64,000 bases of DNA from Formicarius rufipectus (lineage: Eukaryota > Chordata > Aves > Passeriformes > Formicariidae): NCBI GenBank assembly GCA_013399695.1, contig VXAU01004938.1:761425-825424 (forward strand), read 5' to 3'. This document shows, in pieces, positions 15,242-27,300 of this stretch (positions are counted from its first letter, which is position 1; every line of letters starts with the position of its first letter). Below the pieces are notes generated by a model. The model saw nothing but the letters and a program-made list of their open reading frames with translations, had not been told where the DNA came from and did not search any database. The position numbers and the translations under genes were made by a program.

Positions 15242-15309
15242 GAGACATGGATTACAACTGGTTGGACCATACGTCTTGGCATAGCAGTGAGGCATCCCCA
15301 ATGTCTTTG
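15242..15309 (+). CDS. RIMS2: RIMS2 alternative exon A (MDYNWLDH exon, 68 nt)
   Basis: The acceptor is TTCTCGCAG before 15242 and the donor is TTG|GTGAGA. The exon begins with two bases (GA) completing a codon opened upstream; with a G before them this gives glycine, as in RIM2. It then codes D, M, DYNWLDHTSW and HSSEASPMSL, ending on a codon boundary. It matches my recollection of one RIM2 isoform joined directly to HPVTWQPSKD of the PDZ domain. It sits 116 bases before exon B, which starts in the same phase and ends in the same phase, so the two are interchangeable but not combinable. The internal ATG at 15247 has G at -3 and G at +4, a favourable initiation context, so an isoform starting inside this exon is conceivable; that is inference. 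Confidence 0.92.
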
Positions 15310-18300
15310 GTGAGACATGTGGAGCCTTACCATTTAGTTTCCTTTATCATTTCACATTTCCTTGGTTTTATTTACACCTTTGCATGTTTTCTTTTTTGTA
15401 TCCTTTTTTTATCCCACACCTATAGGGGACAGTCAAAGGGGAAAAAGAAAAACTAGTGAGCAGGCAGTTTTGTCGGATTCTAACACCTTATCCGAGAGGC
15501 AAAAGAAAATGGTGTGCTTTGGTGGCCACTCTTTGGAAGAGGACTTGGAATGGTCTGAGCCTCATGTAAAAGACTCTGGGGTAGATACGTGCAGTAGCAC
15601 AACCCTAAACGAGGAACATAGCCATAGTGAGAAGGTACTGAGATTATGGAGCCTGCATTTTAACCTGCTCATTTGGTCTTTGTTTGCTCTCTGTCACTCA
15701 TTAAAATAGTGCATAAAATAAAAGATAGGGTGTTTCTAGAGATAATGTAGCATTTCTTAAGGTGCAGAAAAGAAAAACAAATGAAAAGTCTTTTCATGCT
15801 TGCAGCTTTTACTGTTTGGCAGCCTAAGAAAAAAAAAATTGAGAGGCATAAAGGAATGTTGTTCTTACGGTTGCAAAATAGCATATCATGGTATTACCGC
15901 AAAGCATAAAGTAATTAACAATAAGGATTCTACCAATTGGCTTATTTGATTTACTATGTTCAAACTCCTTGGGCTGAAATTAAATTAATAGTTTAAATCC
16001 CAGGTGAAAAAGGGAGAAAATTTGGTCTCTCTGCACAGAAAAGTTGTTTTTCTTTTTTCCCTTTCACTGTCATGGTTGTTCATTTGTTTTGCTGCCATGC
16101 AATTTTTGTGCAGTATTGTGCAGAATTAAAAGCTTTGCCATCTGCTTTGGTATATTTTATTTTTGATTTCTGTTTGGTGGAGATTATGATAAAGCTTTTT
16201 AGAATTATTAGTTGTAATGGGAGCAGATTTATCTGTGCCTGCTAATTTTGCATGAAATAGAGCATGAAATAGTGTTTTTCTGTGAAAAAGTACTATGATT
16301 ACACAAAAGAAAATCTTAAAAAAATGATTGATTTTGTCAATAGACAAGTATAACTGTGCCCATATGTAGTAATGGAATAATAAGCTTCACTGTAACTGTG
16401 CTTCACAAGTGAAGTAATTATTCCAAGAAAGAAGTGGAATATTTAAGTAATTTTAATGTTTTTAAATACATTTTGTAATTTTCAATATACTACTACTAAG
16501 AGAAAATAAAACACTAAAAATGTTTGCCAGATAAAAATTGACATGCTTGTAATAGTGGAAAAAGAAAAAATTTCTTGCATCACTTTGGTTTGAATTAAAG
16601 TTCTTTTCCAGTGTTACTCTTAGACTAGACTTCTACAGTTGTTTTTCTCAGTACTCAGGTGTGATTGTCATTGTGTGTAAATAACTATGTATAATTGTCT
16701 ATATCTGTCAAATCAAGATGCAAGGATTATTCTAGATATTCACAAATTGGATTTATTAAAATAGATAATGTTATTAAATATTAGACATACATTGTGATGA
16801 ACTATATAACCAACTAAATATTTTTCAGCACAGTTTTCTGTCATTCCATTACATTAAATATTATTGTAATCATAATACTTTCATGGCATTTTTAAAATAT
16901 ATCATGACATGAAAAGTATTACTGAAATGTTTTGCATTAAAATCCCATTAACTGTATTTTCCATTAACACCATATGATAGCATCCAGTAACTTGGCAACC
17001 ATCCAAAGACGGAGATCGTCTCATTGGTCGGATTTTGTTAAATAAGCGACTAAAAGATGGAAGTGTGCCTAGAGATTCAGGAGCAATGCTTGGATTGAAG
17101 GTTGGTAATGAATAACTTTGGAATTAACTACTTTCTTGGTTAAACTACCTTTATAATGAAAGGTATTTTATATATATATATACACTACATTCTCATATAG
17201 TGCATGCATATAAATATCAATAATGTCTTATCATTCTCAAAATGACAATACAGACATTCTATATCCAATTACCTAAAGTAGTTTTACAGAGTCCTTGGCA
17301 GGCTCAGAAAAACTGTATTTTTCTGAAGGATTAGGCGTTTTCCCAAGCATTCTGAGAATGTGTTCTTAGCAAAGTACTAATTGCATCCTTGCTAGGCAAG
17401 CCAAGTCTTGACTTTGTTCTTCAGTATTGGACATTGCACCACGGTATAATGCCTATTCCCCAAAAGAGAGAAGAAAAGTGGAAAATAAATTATGTCTCTT
17501 GAAGGCCTGGGGAACATCTGTAAGTTAGTGACATTTCAATACAGATCAGAGTCTGCCAATGTAACAGCCTCTTTCCAGATTTTTCTCCTTTCTGATTGTT
17601 TGATTTGCCACCTTTTAAAAACACAAACCAGAAAATTGTTTTATATTTATTGTTTTTTATCAAAAAGTAATGTATTCACTGCTTTTCCCTGTATTCACCT
17701 CTTTTGCATGATACAATGGTCTCTAAACCCATTATGAAGCTATTTCTAGCTCATATCTTGATCTCCATTTTGTGTGATATTATTATTAGCAGTTCCAGAA
17801 ATACTAGTACAAGAATGAGAACTAATTATAGACAGTGAAAGGAAAAAGCATGTATTTATTTTGATTCCACATCCTTGTGAGAAATTATTAAGAAGTTTTA
17901 ATTTTCCATTCTCTATTTAGCATGACTCTTACTTCACTTTGGGTATACCAATTAGTTTATAGTCATACCCTATTAATAGAGATTAAATCAGTGTAGTTAC
18001 TTATACCTTATACTAACATGCTTTGGAAGCATTTGAATTGCTTATTTAATTGAGAAATACTCTTATTTTAAGTCAGTGGACTAGGCCACTTGGCATCAAA
18101 TTTTATATGTTTATTTTTGTGTTTGTGCCAGAAAATGCAAGCAGATAGACAGTGCCATTAGGAAGTAATTTTTGTTTAAATGTCTATGTTAAAATTTCTA
18201 AAATCTTGTAGTATGAAGATGAACTGAGATTTGTGAATAGTTCAGATTTAAGAGTAACTACTCTTTGATCTCAATAGACTTCTGAAAAGAGTGATTTTCA

Positions 18301-21300
18301 GCAGTTATTCCTGACCTCAATTTTCAAATATTTACATATCAAAAGTAAACTATACTGGATTTAGTATTACAAATTTTACATCCCAATATGAACACTGTTA
18401 AGAAACTTTAAGAAGTTGAAGATGATGCAGTTCTGACCAGTTCTGACATGTGAATCTGATTCCAAGATAAAAATTAAGGTAAAACCTGTGTGAGTTTGTC
18501 ATAGAAAAATCTTCAGTATGACAAGTACTTCCATCTGACTTGGCCAGCCAAAGGGAATTTCATTAATTGAGATGTTTGATGCTTAGTGTGAATATTGTGA
18601 GTTGTGTTATATTAATATCTTTTTCTAGTCAAAAATGTATTGAAGTAAGCAGTCCAATGAACTTACATTATTTCAGATGGCAATTTATAATACAAGGAAA
18701 TGCTATTTGCTAAAATTTAAAAGCTTTAGCATTCTATATTTGCATTGTTTTTAAATTGTACAAATTACCAGAATTGCTACACAAATAACCTGTCATAGCC
18801 CAAATTCTGTGGTGTTTTTTCAAATGTATCTGTCTTATCTGGGCTACATAAATCCCAAGGAAAAAGCTGTACTATTCTTTCTGTTTCCTGAACATTTAAG
18901 TAATTTAAAGTAATTTTCATTTTATGAAAATACTTCCTCTTTGAAACAGGTAGTAGGAGGAAAGATGACAGAATCAGGTCGACTTTGCGCATTTATCACC
19001 AAAGTTAAAAAAGGAAGCTTAGCTGATACAGTGGGGCATCTTAGACCAGGTATGTATTTACTACAGATCTATACTGCTGAGTTGCTTTTCTGAAGGTGAT
19101 AACAAGGGAGCAAGTTTAATTAGATGTGAAATTATGTTAAGTAGGTGTGATGAAATACTGCAACATTCAACCTGATATTCAGTTATTAGACTGTTCCTTT
19201 TGTGAAATACATATATTCTCACCTTATTAAAAAAATATTTTAACGTTTTTACTCATGCTTTTGTACTCAAAATAATTTGCACTGTTACCCTGCCCAGTCA
19301 TTTTGTGGTGTGTATTTTATTTATAGCAAACCAAGATATTGCAAAAGCATGAACAGAACCAGCTTAGCTAAGAAGCTGCTTCTGTCCCAACATGCAATCC
19401 ATAGATTGCTCGATCAGAGAATGTTCAGGAGGTATTAGCTATTAACAAATGAACTGTCTGAACCTTACACTAGTAGAAGTAACTGGATCTTCAAAAGAGT
19501 AAGTTGATGAGATATGCCATTTTAAAGATGTGAGTTTTCTGAAAAGCATGTAAGTCACAGCTGCCGAAGCAAGTAAGAGCTGTATCTTACTCAATAGGAG
19601 TCCTACTGATGATATTGTTTCACTGAACTTTATCTATATGAAGCATAAGCTTTTAATACTCAGAATTTTCCTGCGTGAAGGATGCCAAACTTGTTCTACA
19701 ACATAGTTTTTCCCAATCCAGAAAGCTCACAATAGGATGGCTTAAATTGTTACTACAAATGCAAACTTCCTCAGCACAGTGCTATTACTGAAATTTCAGG
19801 TGATGAAGTGTTAGAGTGGAATGGAAGGCTACTACAAGGAGCCACCTTTGAGGAGGTGTATAACATCATTTTAGAATCCAAACCTGAGCCACAAGTGGAG
19901 CTTGTAGTTTCAAGACCAATAGGGTAAGTAATTTCATGATATTTTGGTATTAAATGTGATAAATGTATGACTAAACTTCATTTCTGGAGCACAGTGTATC
20001 AAATAGTCATAAACATTGTAAACAGTATAACTTGAGGCAAAATTCAGTAAACCAAAAGCATAGCTAGAATGATAGATCATCAGTGAATAAAAAGAGCTGG
20101 ACCAGAACTCTTGCATTCTCTGAGAATTCCAGGCATTATGTACTAACATTGTCAAAAATAGGTTCCCTTCTGTGACTGTTCAGTTGGTGATCCAGCCTGT
20201 ATTGGCTCTTTAACTGTGGTTATACTCACTGTTCTTGTAATTCTTGACTGTTGATTGTTATTTTTNNNNNNNNNNNNNNNNNNNNNNNNNNNNNNNNNNN
20301 NNNNNNNNNNNNNNNNNNNNNNNNNNNNNNNNNGTAAACTTAAATTTTGCTTGCATAGCAGTAGGAGTTTTTTTATATTAGGCTGTGAATATTTTCCCTT
20401 CTTCATCTGTTCTTTTTTTTTCCAAGTTCCTACATCCTAAGGTCATATCCATCACTTTTTTGCTCTCCATTGGAAGTTCTATACCTCCTCACACCAGGGC
20501 TGTGAAGAGGAGAATACTTATTAAATTTGAAGATGTTTACAGTTGTTAAGAATTTTCTTTTTTCCCCCACAGAATTTATTGTGATATACATGACACAATG
20601 AGACAGGTTTCTAGGTAGTCTTATCTAGGCTGTCTTTTTCATGTGAGGTTGGATCAGATGATCTTTCAATGGGCTGGAAGGATTATATATTTTAATAAAT
20701 ATATCTATACCTTTATTTTGTATTCGATGCACACAATTATCATAGCTTTATATAAGAAAGCATGAGTCACATAACTAAAAATGAAGACATACTAAAAAAT
20801 CTCTGGAACCCTCTAATGTAAGATAATTTTTTATTGTTTCAGCTATAATAGAAACTTAAAGTGTTTGACACATCAGAAATTTAATGCGTAGGGACTTAAT
20901 TTGGTATGACGATTTTAAATAAACTTGATAGTTACAAAAACTACTTTATCTTGTCAGTGAGATAGGAGATTATTTCCTATATACATATGGAATTGTAGCT
21001 TCTTTAGGGTAAAGGCTGTATCATCTGTCCTGTCCTTAAAAACCTTTGCATAATTTGGGAGGCATAATAGTTATACTAAGGCACGGACTACATTACCAGA
21101 AGAATATTGTTACAGAAAAAGAGGTCTCAAGGTAATTTCATGTAGGTATAAATCTTTCATTGTATCTCTCAAACAAGCTTATAGGAAAAGTTTCAAGGAA
21201 CCTCTCACTCAACGTCTTGAAAATACTCATTTTTTTAAACCTTTCTTCATTCTCTTCATTGTGTGAAACCTCCTACCTTCTTTCTTGTGCTTTTACATTT

Positions 21301-24300
21301 GCTGTCTGTTGTTTACCTTCCTTATCATCAAGTCTTATGTCAGTGTGTGGTCCACTTGCTGTCACTTGAGCAGCTCCTCTGTAATTCCTTAAACAAAGTG
21401 ATGTGAGCTCTCAAGATGACTTCTTTTGCGCTAACCACTTGCCTCACAGTCTGAAGAACTCAGCCACTTCAGACATCAAAGAGTTATTCAATGCATTTAA
21501 TTCCCCATGTGTTTTTGCAGTAGATGTAAAGAGTCTCAGTGATGAATACTTTCTACAAACTGGTAAGGTTTTAGATTCTGGTTAGGTGTGTGTAACTATT
21601 TAGAGTCTGATATTGACAACATAACTTCAGAAATATTTTTCATGAGGTTTGAGCTGATGAACTGAAAAGACCATATTGGTTTCTCAGTTTAAATTTCAGT
21701 TCATAATCAAATGGATGATAGAAATGAACGCCTTATGCTTTCCCAAGGAAACATATCATATATTTGTGTTCTGCCCAGGGCAGTTAAGTTACAATGTATT
21801 TTAAATCATTAAAAGTTCTTATATACCAGGGGCTAGAAGTGTGCTTTATTTCAATAGGAATAATTGCTGTCCACCTGAAAGACTTAATTTTGCATTGAGA
21901 TATATCCTATTACTTGTTGAGTCCTTTGATGGTCTCATGGCAACACACTGCATCATGCCAGAAATCTTCAGTTGCTGGTAATTAGCTGAGAACCTGTTGT
22001 CACATCCTGATATTCTGAGCACAAAAAAATTCCAGTAACCACAATTATTAGCTCTCTTTAGTATGGGCTGAGTTCTGTGAAAACTTAAAATGACAAGCTA
22101 AGCTGATAAAGTCAGATAAAATGGAAAGCTATTTAAAAAAACCCCCAATAGCACAAAACATACTATTTTGTCATGTAATTCACCAATTTGTCCATCTTAA
22201 AATAAAAATTGATAGCCAAATTGCTATTCAGTGTGACCCAGCTGTTCCTCTTACACAAGAACTTACCTATTTTCTACTTTCTAATTCTCAGAAATAGTTA
22301 ATTAAAATTGCATGTTATTTTCATAGTTTCTATTATTTTTAATTTGGTAGGAATGAGGCACTGTCTTTTAATAATTATACTATACAATCTGCTTGCAGTG
22401 GAACATATCTTACATCTGTTTATCTCAATGAGAATTCAGTGTAAAAAATACCATTCACACTACCACAAAATACTGGGATCTGTATGCTTTAGGAACATAA
22501 ATGACAGTGTTCAAAGCTTTCAAGTTTATTGTGTCAGCTCTCTATAGAAAACTCATATTCAGTTTGTTTACAATGATATTTATATGTTTTCAGGTATTTA
22601 TTTTCAAAGTCATATGGTAGAAATAGTTTTTTTAAGTGACAAGTTAGGCTCAGGAGTGTATTTCTGAGTAAAGTAATAGATCCCTTTATAAATTCTACAG
22701 ATATGAAATATGCTAACTTAAATCTTTGCCTCTTCAATAGCCCATGTGAATTCTGACAAATTTTGCTTGCTAAAAACAGAGATTTATCCTTGTCTGCAGT
22801 GGGCACTTACAGCAGTTACATGCCTGCTGATTTGCTTGAATTATTGGATATTGTGCATCAATTCACTCAATCTGCTTAATAAAGCTGTGAATGTGGAAAA
22901 ATGTTTGGAAAACATATACTAATGGTAACTGGAAAACCTATACTAAAGGAAGTAGATAAGTTTTATTTATATATGATACAGACTCTTTTTTTTTCACTGT
23001 ATGAGACAGACATCAATGGAAGCATTTTTCATTTACCTTTGTGGTGGGTTGACCTTAACTGAGCACCAAACACTTGCTTTCTCCTTTCCCCTCCTCTGAA
23101 GGACTCCTCAAACGGGACAAAATAAGTTGGAAAAGCTCACAGACCAAGATAAGACTAGGGAGTTCACTCAGTGGTTGCCATCAATGGCAAAACAAATTCA
23201 ACTTGAGGAAGATTATTTTATTAGGAATTAATTAGAAAATAGGTTAGTGAGAAATAAAACCAAAAGTGAACCCACCTTCCCCTTACCTCCCCTCTTCCCA
23301 GGCTCAAATTCATTCCTTTGATCCTGGTTTTTCTGCCTCCTCCTCTGCCAAGAGGTACAAAGGATGGCGAATGGGAGTTGCAGCCCAGTCCTTCTCCCCC
23401 TCCTTCTTCCCTGACCTTAATGACTACAGGGATGTTTCTTTTTTCCTCACTGTTTTCTCTCACAGCTGCTGCACAGCTGTTTTACCCTTTCTTAGATGTG
23501 TTATGACAGAGCACCCCCACCGTGGCTGAGGAGCCAGCTGTGCCTGGCACGGGGCAGGCACCTCTGCCAGCACCGGCGCACCGGCACCCAGTGGAGCCTT
23601 GAAGGAACCAACTGTACCAAAGTACATGATGTGATTTTAAATACTGTCATTGCTGAAGGTCTTCATCTTTCTTGGTTTTGCTCAAACACGTGTGAAATTA
23701 TTTATTAGCATATTGGTAGTTTATTTGGTACTGTTTGCTCCTCAGAGGAAGGGTTTGTTTCCTGGTGGTTGTGACTGGGTGCTCAATCATTGTGACCCAG
23801 GGCTTCAAAATTGCTTGGCTATGCACAACATTTAATACAGGTGTGGCAACATGTCCTGTATAGGCAAGTATGCAATTTTGCCAAATGGACTTGTATGTTT
23901 TATTTGGTAATGGAAAAGTTAAAATTGCTCAAATTTAGGGTTAAAGCATCGTAAAGAACATACTGGGATAGCCATTACTGGCTTGAGTTAGGGTCCAGTA
24001 AATCTAAATAATCTATAATGGCATAACAAGATCTACTACTCACAGTTTTAGTCTGACATTAACGCTGAGATTGCTCTTTTAATTACTGAATTGTTTAATT
24101 TTTCATTGTAGCCTCTCTCCTGTGTTCACCAAACCAATTGTTATTTACGATTTAATTTGACACTAAACTTATTTATACTGGGATAAGACACAGATCACCC
24201 CAGTGGCTGAAGACAGACAGCAGATCACATGCTTTTCCTGAGGCATTCCATGGTGGATTGAGAAGTGGATTGATAGTGTAACTGAAATATGAATATGCTT

Positions 24301-27300
24301 GTTAGATAAAAGATCAGCCTGTCTTAATTTTCCTGATTTCAGGGACATTCCCAGAATACCTGACAGCACACATGCACAGCTGGAGTCCAGTAAGTTTCAA
24401 ATGTGGGGTAGGAAAATCTTCTCTCTCTTTTATGTAAGCACAAATAGATTCAAAAATGTCATCTGCAGTCAGTATGGCTCTTGTTTCTTTGTCTGTATTT
24501 GTCTCAATATGTCATCCTACTATTTTATCTATCTACCTTTGTTTAATAATAAGCTATCAAAAGTCAAGATATTTTGATTTACTTTTGACATTTGGTTATA
24601 AGCTTAGACTGGTTTTGATTGAAAAGCATAATTATAACTAACATATAAGAACATAAAGGGCATTTTTAATTTCCTGTTTTGTTGTTTTGCATTTCAATTG
24701 AATCTTATAATCTAAAAATGGGAAAGAAATGTTTTTACAGTCTAAGTAACAGCTACTTTGAATGCAGAATACTTCAACTGTATTAGAATCAGTTATTATT
24801 ACTTACATTGACTAAACTAGTATTTCATATAGGGAACAATAACTTGTTCTTTGGCTTAGATGTGATAAAATGGATTTCAGTCTGAAGTTATTTTTTAATC
24901 ATTGTTTTAGAACTCTATTATAATAAAAGCCATGAATAAATGAATTGGCATAATCTTGATTATAGTAATTTGAAAAACTCATCCAATGACTTTTTACTCA
25001 TGAGCCAACTCTTAAAATTCATTTTATGTTTTGTGAGATGTGGATTGTCTTTTGCATTTATTAAAATAGTTTACTTTTTCTCTATGTTTTATATGTCAAA
25101 ACTTGTCCTTTGACCTTTTGCAGAAGTGGTAGATTTGAAGCAAAACGCACATGAAACATTACATCCCTCTTGATATTTTTTTAAAAATCTAATTAAAAAT
25201 TAGTCTGATTGTAAAAGATAATAAGTCTGAAGACTGAATTCCCTTGAACACAGTAAAATGTTTACTATGTAGAAATGTTGGGCCTTCAACTTAGTGACAT
25301 AAATTATGATCAGAAATATCTGAATAAACTGTTTTCCATTCTACAAATAAAAAATTTTGATTTCATCTGAGCACTAAATTATTGGTAATAATAATAATTT
25401 GTTAATTTTAAACAGATTAAAAATTTCTATTTATCACACCTTTGCCACATGTTTGGTTACAGTTATATAATTTTTATTGAAAAAATGTTGTGAAAAATCC
25501 ATAACTGCTACTATTTGTAAAATATTTTTGTTTATAATTACAGGTTCAAGTTCATTTGAATCTCAAAAAATGGACCGACCTTCTATTTCAGTGACTTCTC
25601 CTATGAGTCCTGGCATGTTAAGGGATGTTCCACAGTTCTTGTCTGGACAACTTTCAGTATGTAAACATTTCATTGATATTAGTGATGTGCTTTTTGCAGC
25701 ATATACAACTCTAACTGTAGTGAAACTACCTCTAACAGAAATTTTTAATTTAATGCTGTGTATCTTAGTGTAGGCAGGGCATTAGTGTTGTAAGCTTTTA
25801 TTAGCTTTTGGAAATTTGATATAAGTTGAATTAGGTATATAACATATATTTATCTAGTAAATGACTGGTAGAGTAAAATTTTCAGAAAGGTCTAATCTTG
25901 ATCTCCAGTTATGTTTGTATAATTGAATGTAAACATTTTTTTCAACCTGTGTGTTTGGACATTAATATTGCTTATTTCTTAGCACTGACTTTCATAGATG
26001 CCTTCCCCAGACCTCCCTTTGATATTTTACTAATGTTATATTCTTTGTACCAGTGTTGTTTGCTTTTGTTCTTTACTCTTACTGAGAACAAAGCTCATTA
26101 CTTGAATGTTTTCTTCTAAAGGGTAATTTTGTGTTCTAAACTGAAGAATTTGGGTTTTGTATACCTTTCTGTGTCACAATTCCAAAGTGTGATTTTTCAA
26201 AAGTGCTCTGTTGTGGCGTAGCACACGTTGAAATGGAATGGAAGCAGTGCAAAATTGGTGTTAAACAAGTCTGGAAATGTCACATTCATGTTACTTCTAA
26301 GTTGTCTATGTTGAGTTTGCTATAAAAATATTCATAAAATCTAAGCAGACTGTTTATAGGTCTCACAGAGGTGGTTTATGGTGTTGATAGCAGAGAGGAA
26401 GAAATATTTTTCTGTCTCTTCAGTCTCCTTGTTGGCTCCATTTTCCAGTGCATGAGACATTATTTGTTTGCTCATCAGAACAACCATTTACAATACATAA
26501 TTTTTAATTTTCTGTAACTGTTGTACTTAACTACTTTGAAAGACTCAATCTCTTGAATAAATGGAAAACTAGAAATCTTGACTGTAGAGTGCAGAACACT
26601 GCACAAAATACAACAGGCAAATATGAACATGAACTATGAAAATAAATAGAAAAAGCTTTCTAATAACCCTTTAGTTTTAGAAGACAGCAAAAATTGATAG
26701 TGGAGACATGGAGGAAAAAAAATTTCTTTTGTCTAAACTTCATAAAAAATTAAGATGTCAAAAAGTTTTGGTACCTAGCTCCCACCATGAAGTTCAAGAT
26801 CAAGATTTAGCTGCTCAGATGACAAATGCATGACACTGTAGAATGATGGTCCAAATAGGAACCACACAGAACCAGCTTCCTCACTTTCTCAGTTTCAGAT
26901 AAAAATCTTCATGAGTTTAGGATTTACTGGTAAAATCAATAAGTCTGTTTATTTAGTGGTTTGATAGGATACTGCAGTTTGCGTATTGGGAAATCTGGAG
27001 GTATGTTCTAATTTACTGAGAATAACAGCGATACCAAGGTTTTATTTCTCTGAATGGCATATAAATACGACATTTAACTGAAGAAGGCATAATTCCTATT
27101 TGTATTTCTTTTTGTTTGTTTCAATAGAAAAAATGTCTTTACTAATGTGTTTAATTCCATCTAAGGAAAACAAATAATGTTAAGAGACATTCAAACATCT
27201 ATCCTACATTTGTCCTTGTTGATGCTTCCTTATGTACTGTTTGTGATTACATACAGTACTGCCTACTACATATTATCTGTGTTTCCCCCAGAGAGCAGCT

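Larger units (their letters stand above)
19924..24342 (+). other. RIMS2: RIMS2 intron PDZ to linker exon
   Basis: A 4419-base intron. It contains a 68-n gap (20266-20333), a CR1 3'-end remnant near 20643-20682 and an LTR-like element from about 23041 to 23610 that is richer in C and G than its surroundings. The rest is AT-rich unique DNA. Confidence 0.8.

Noticed and set aside
15067..15456. 129-codon ORF read as one gene.
   Set aside because: Only 15244-15309 is RIMS2 coding; upstream and downstream codons are intron read-through. Retained as a finding only for possible alternative initiation.
20152..20440. ORFs across 20266-20333 on both strands.
   Set aside because: Created by the 68-n gap, not by sequence.
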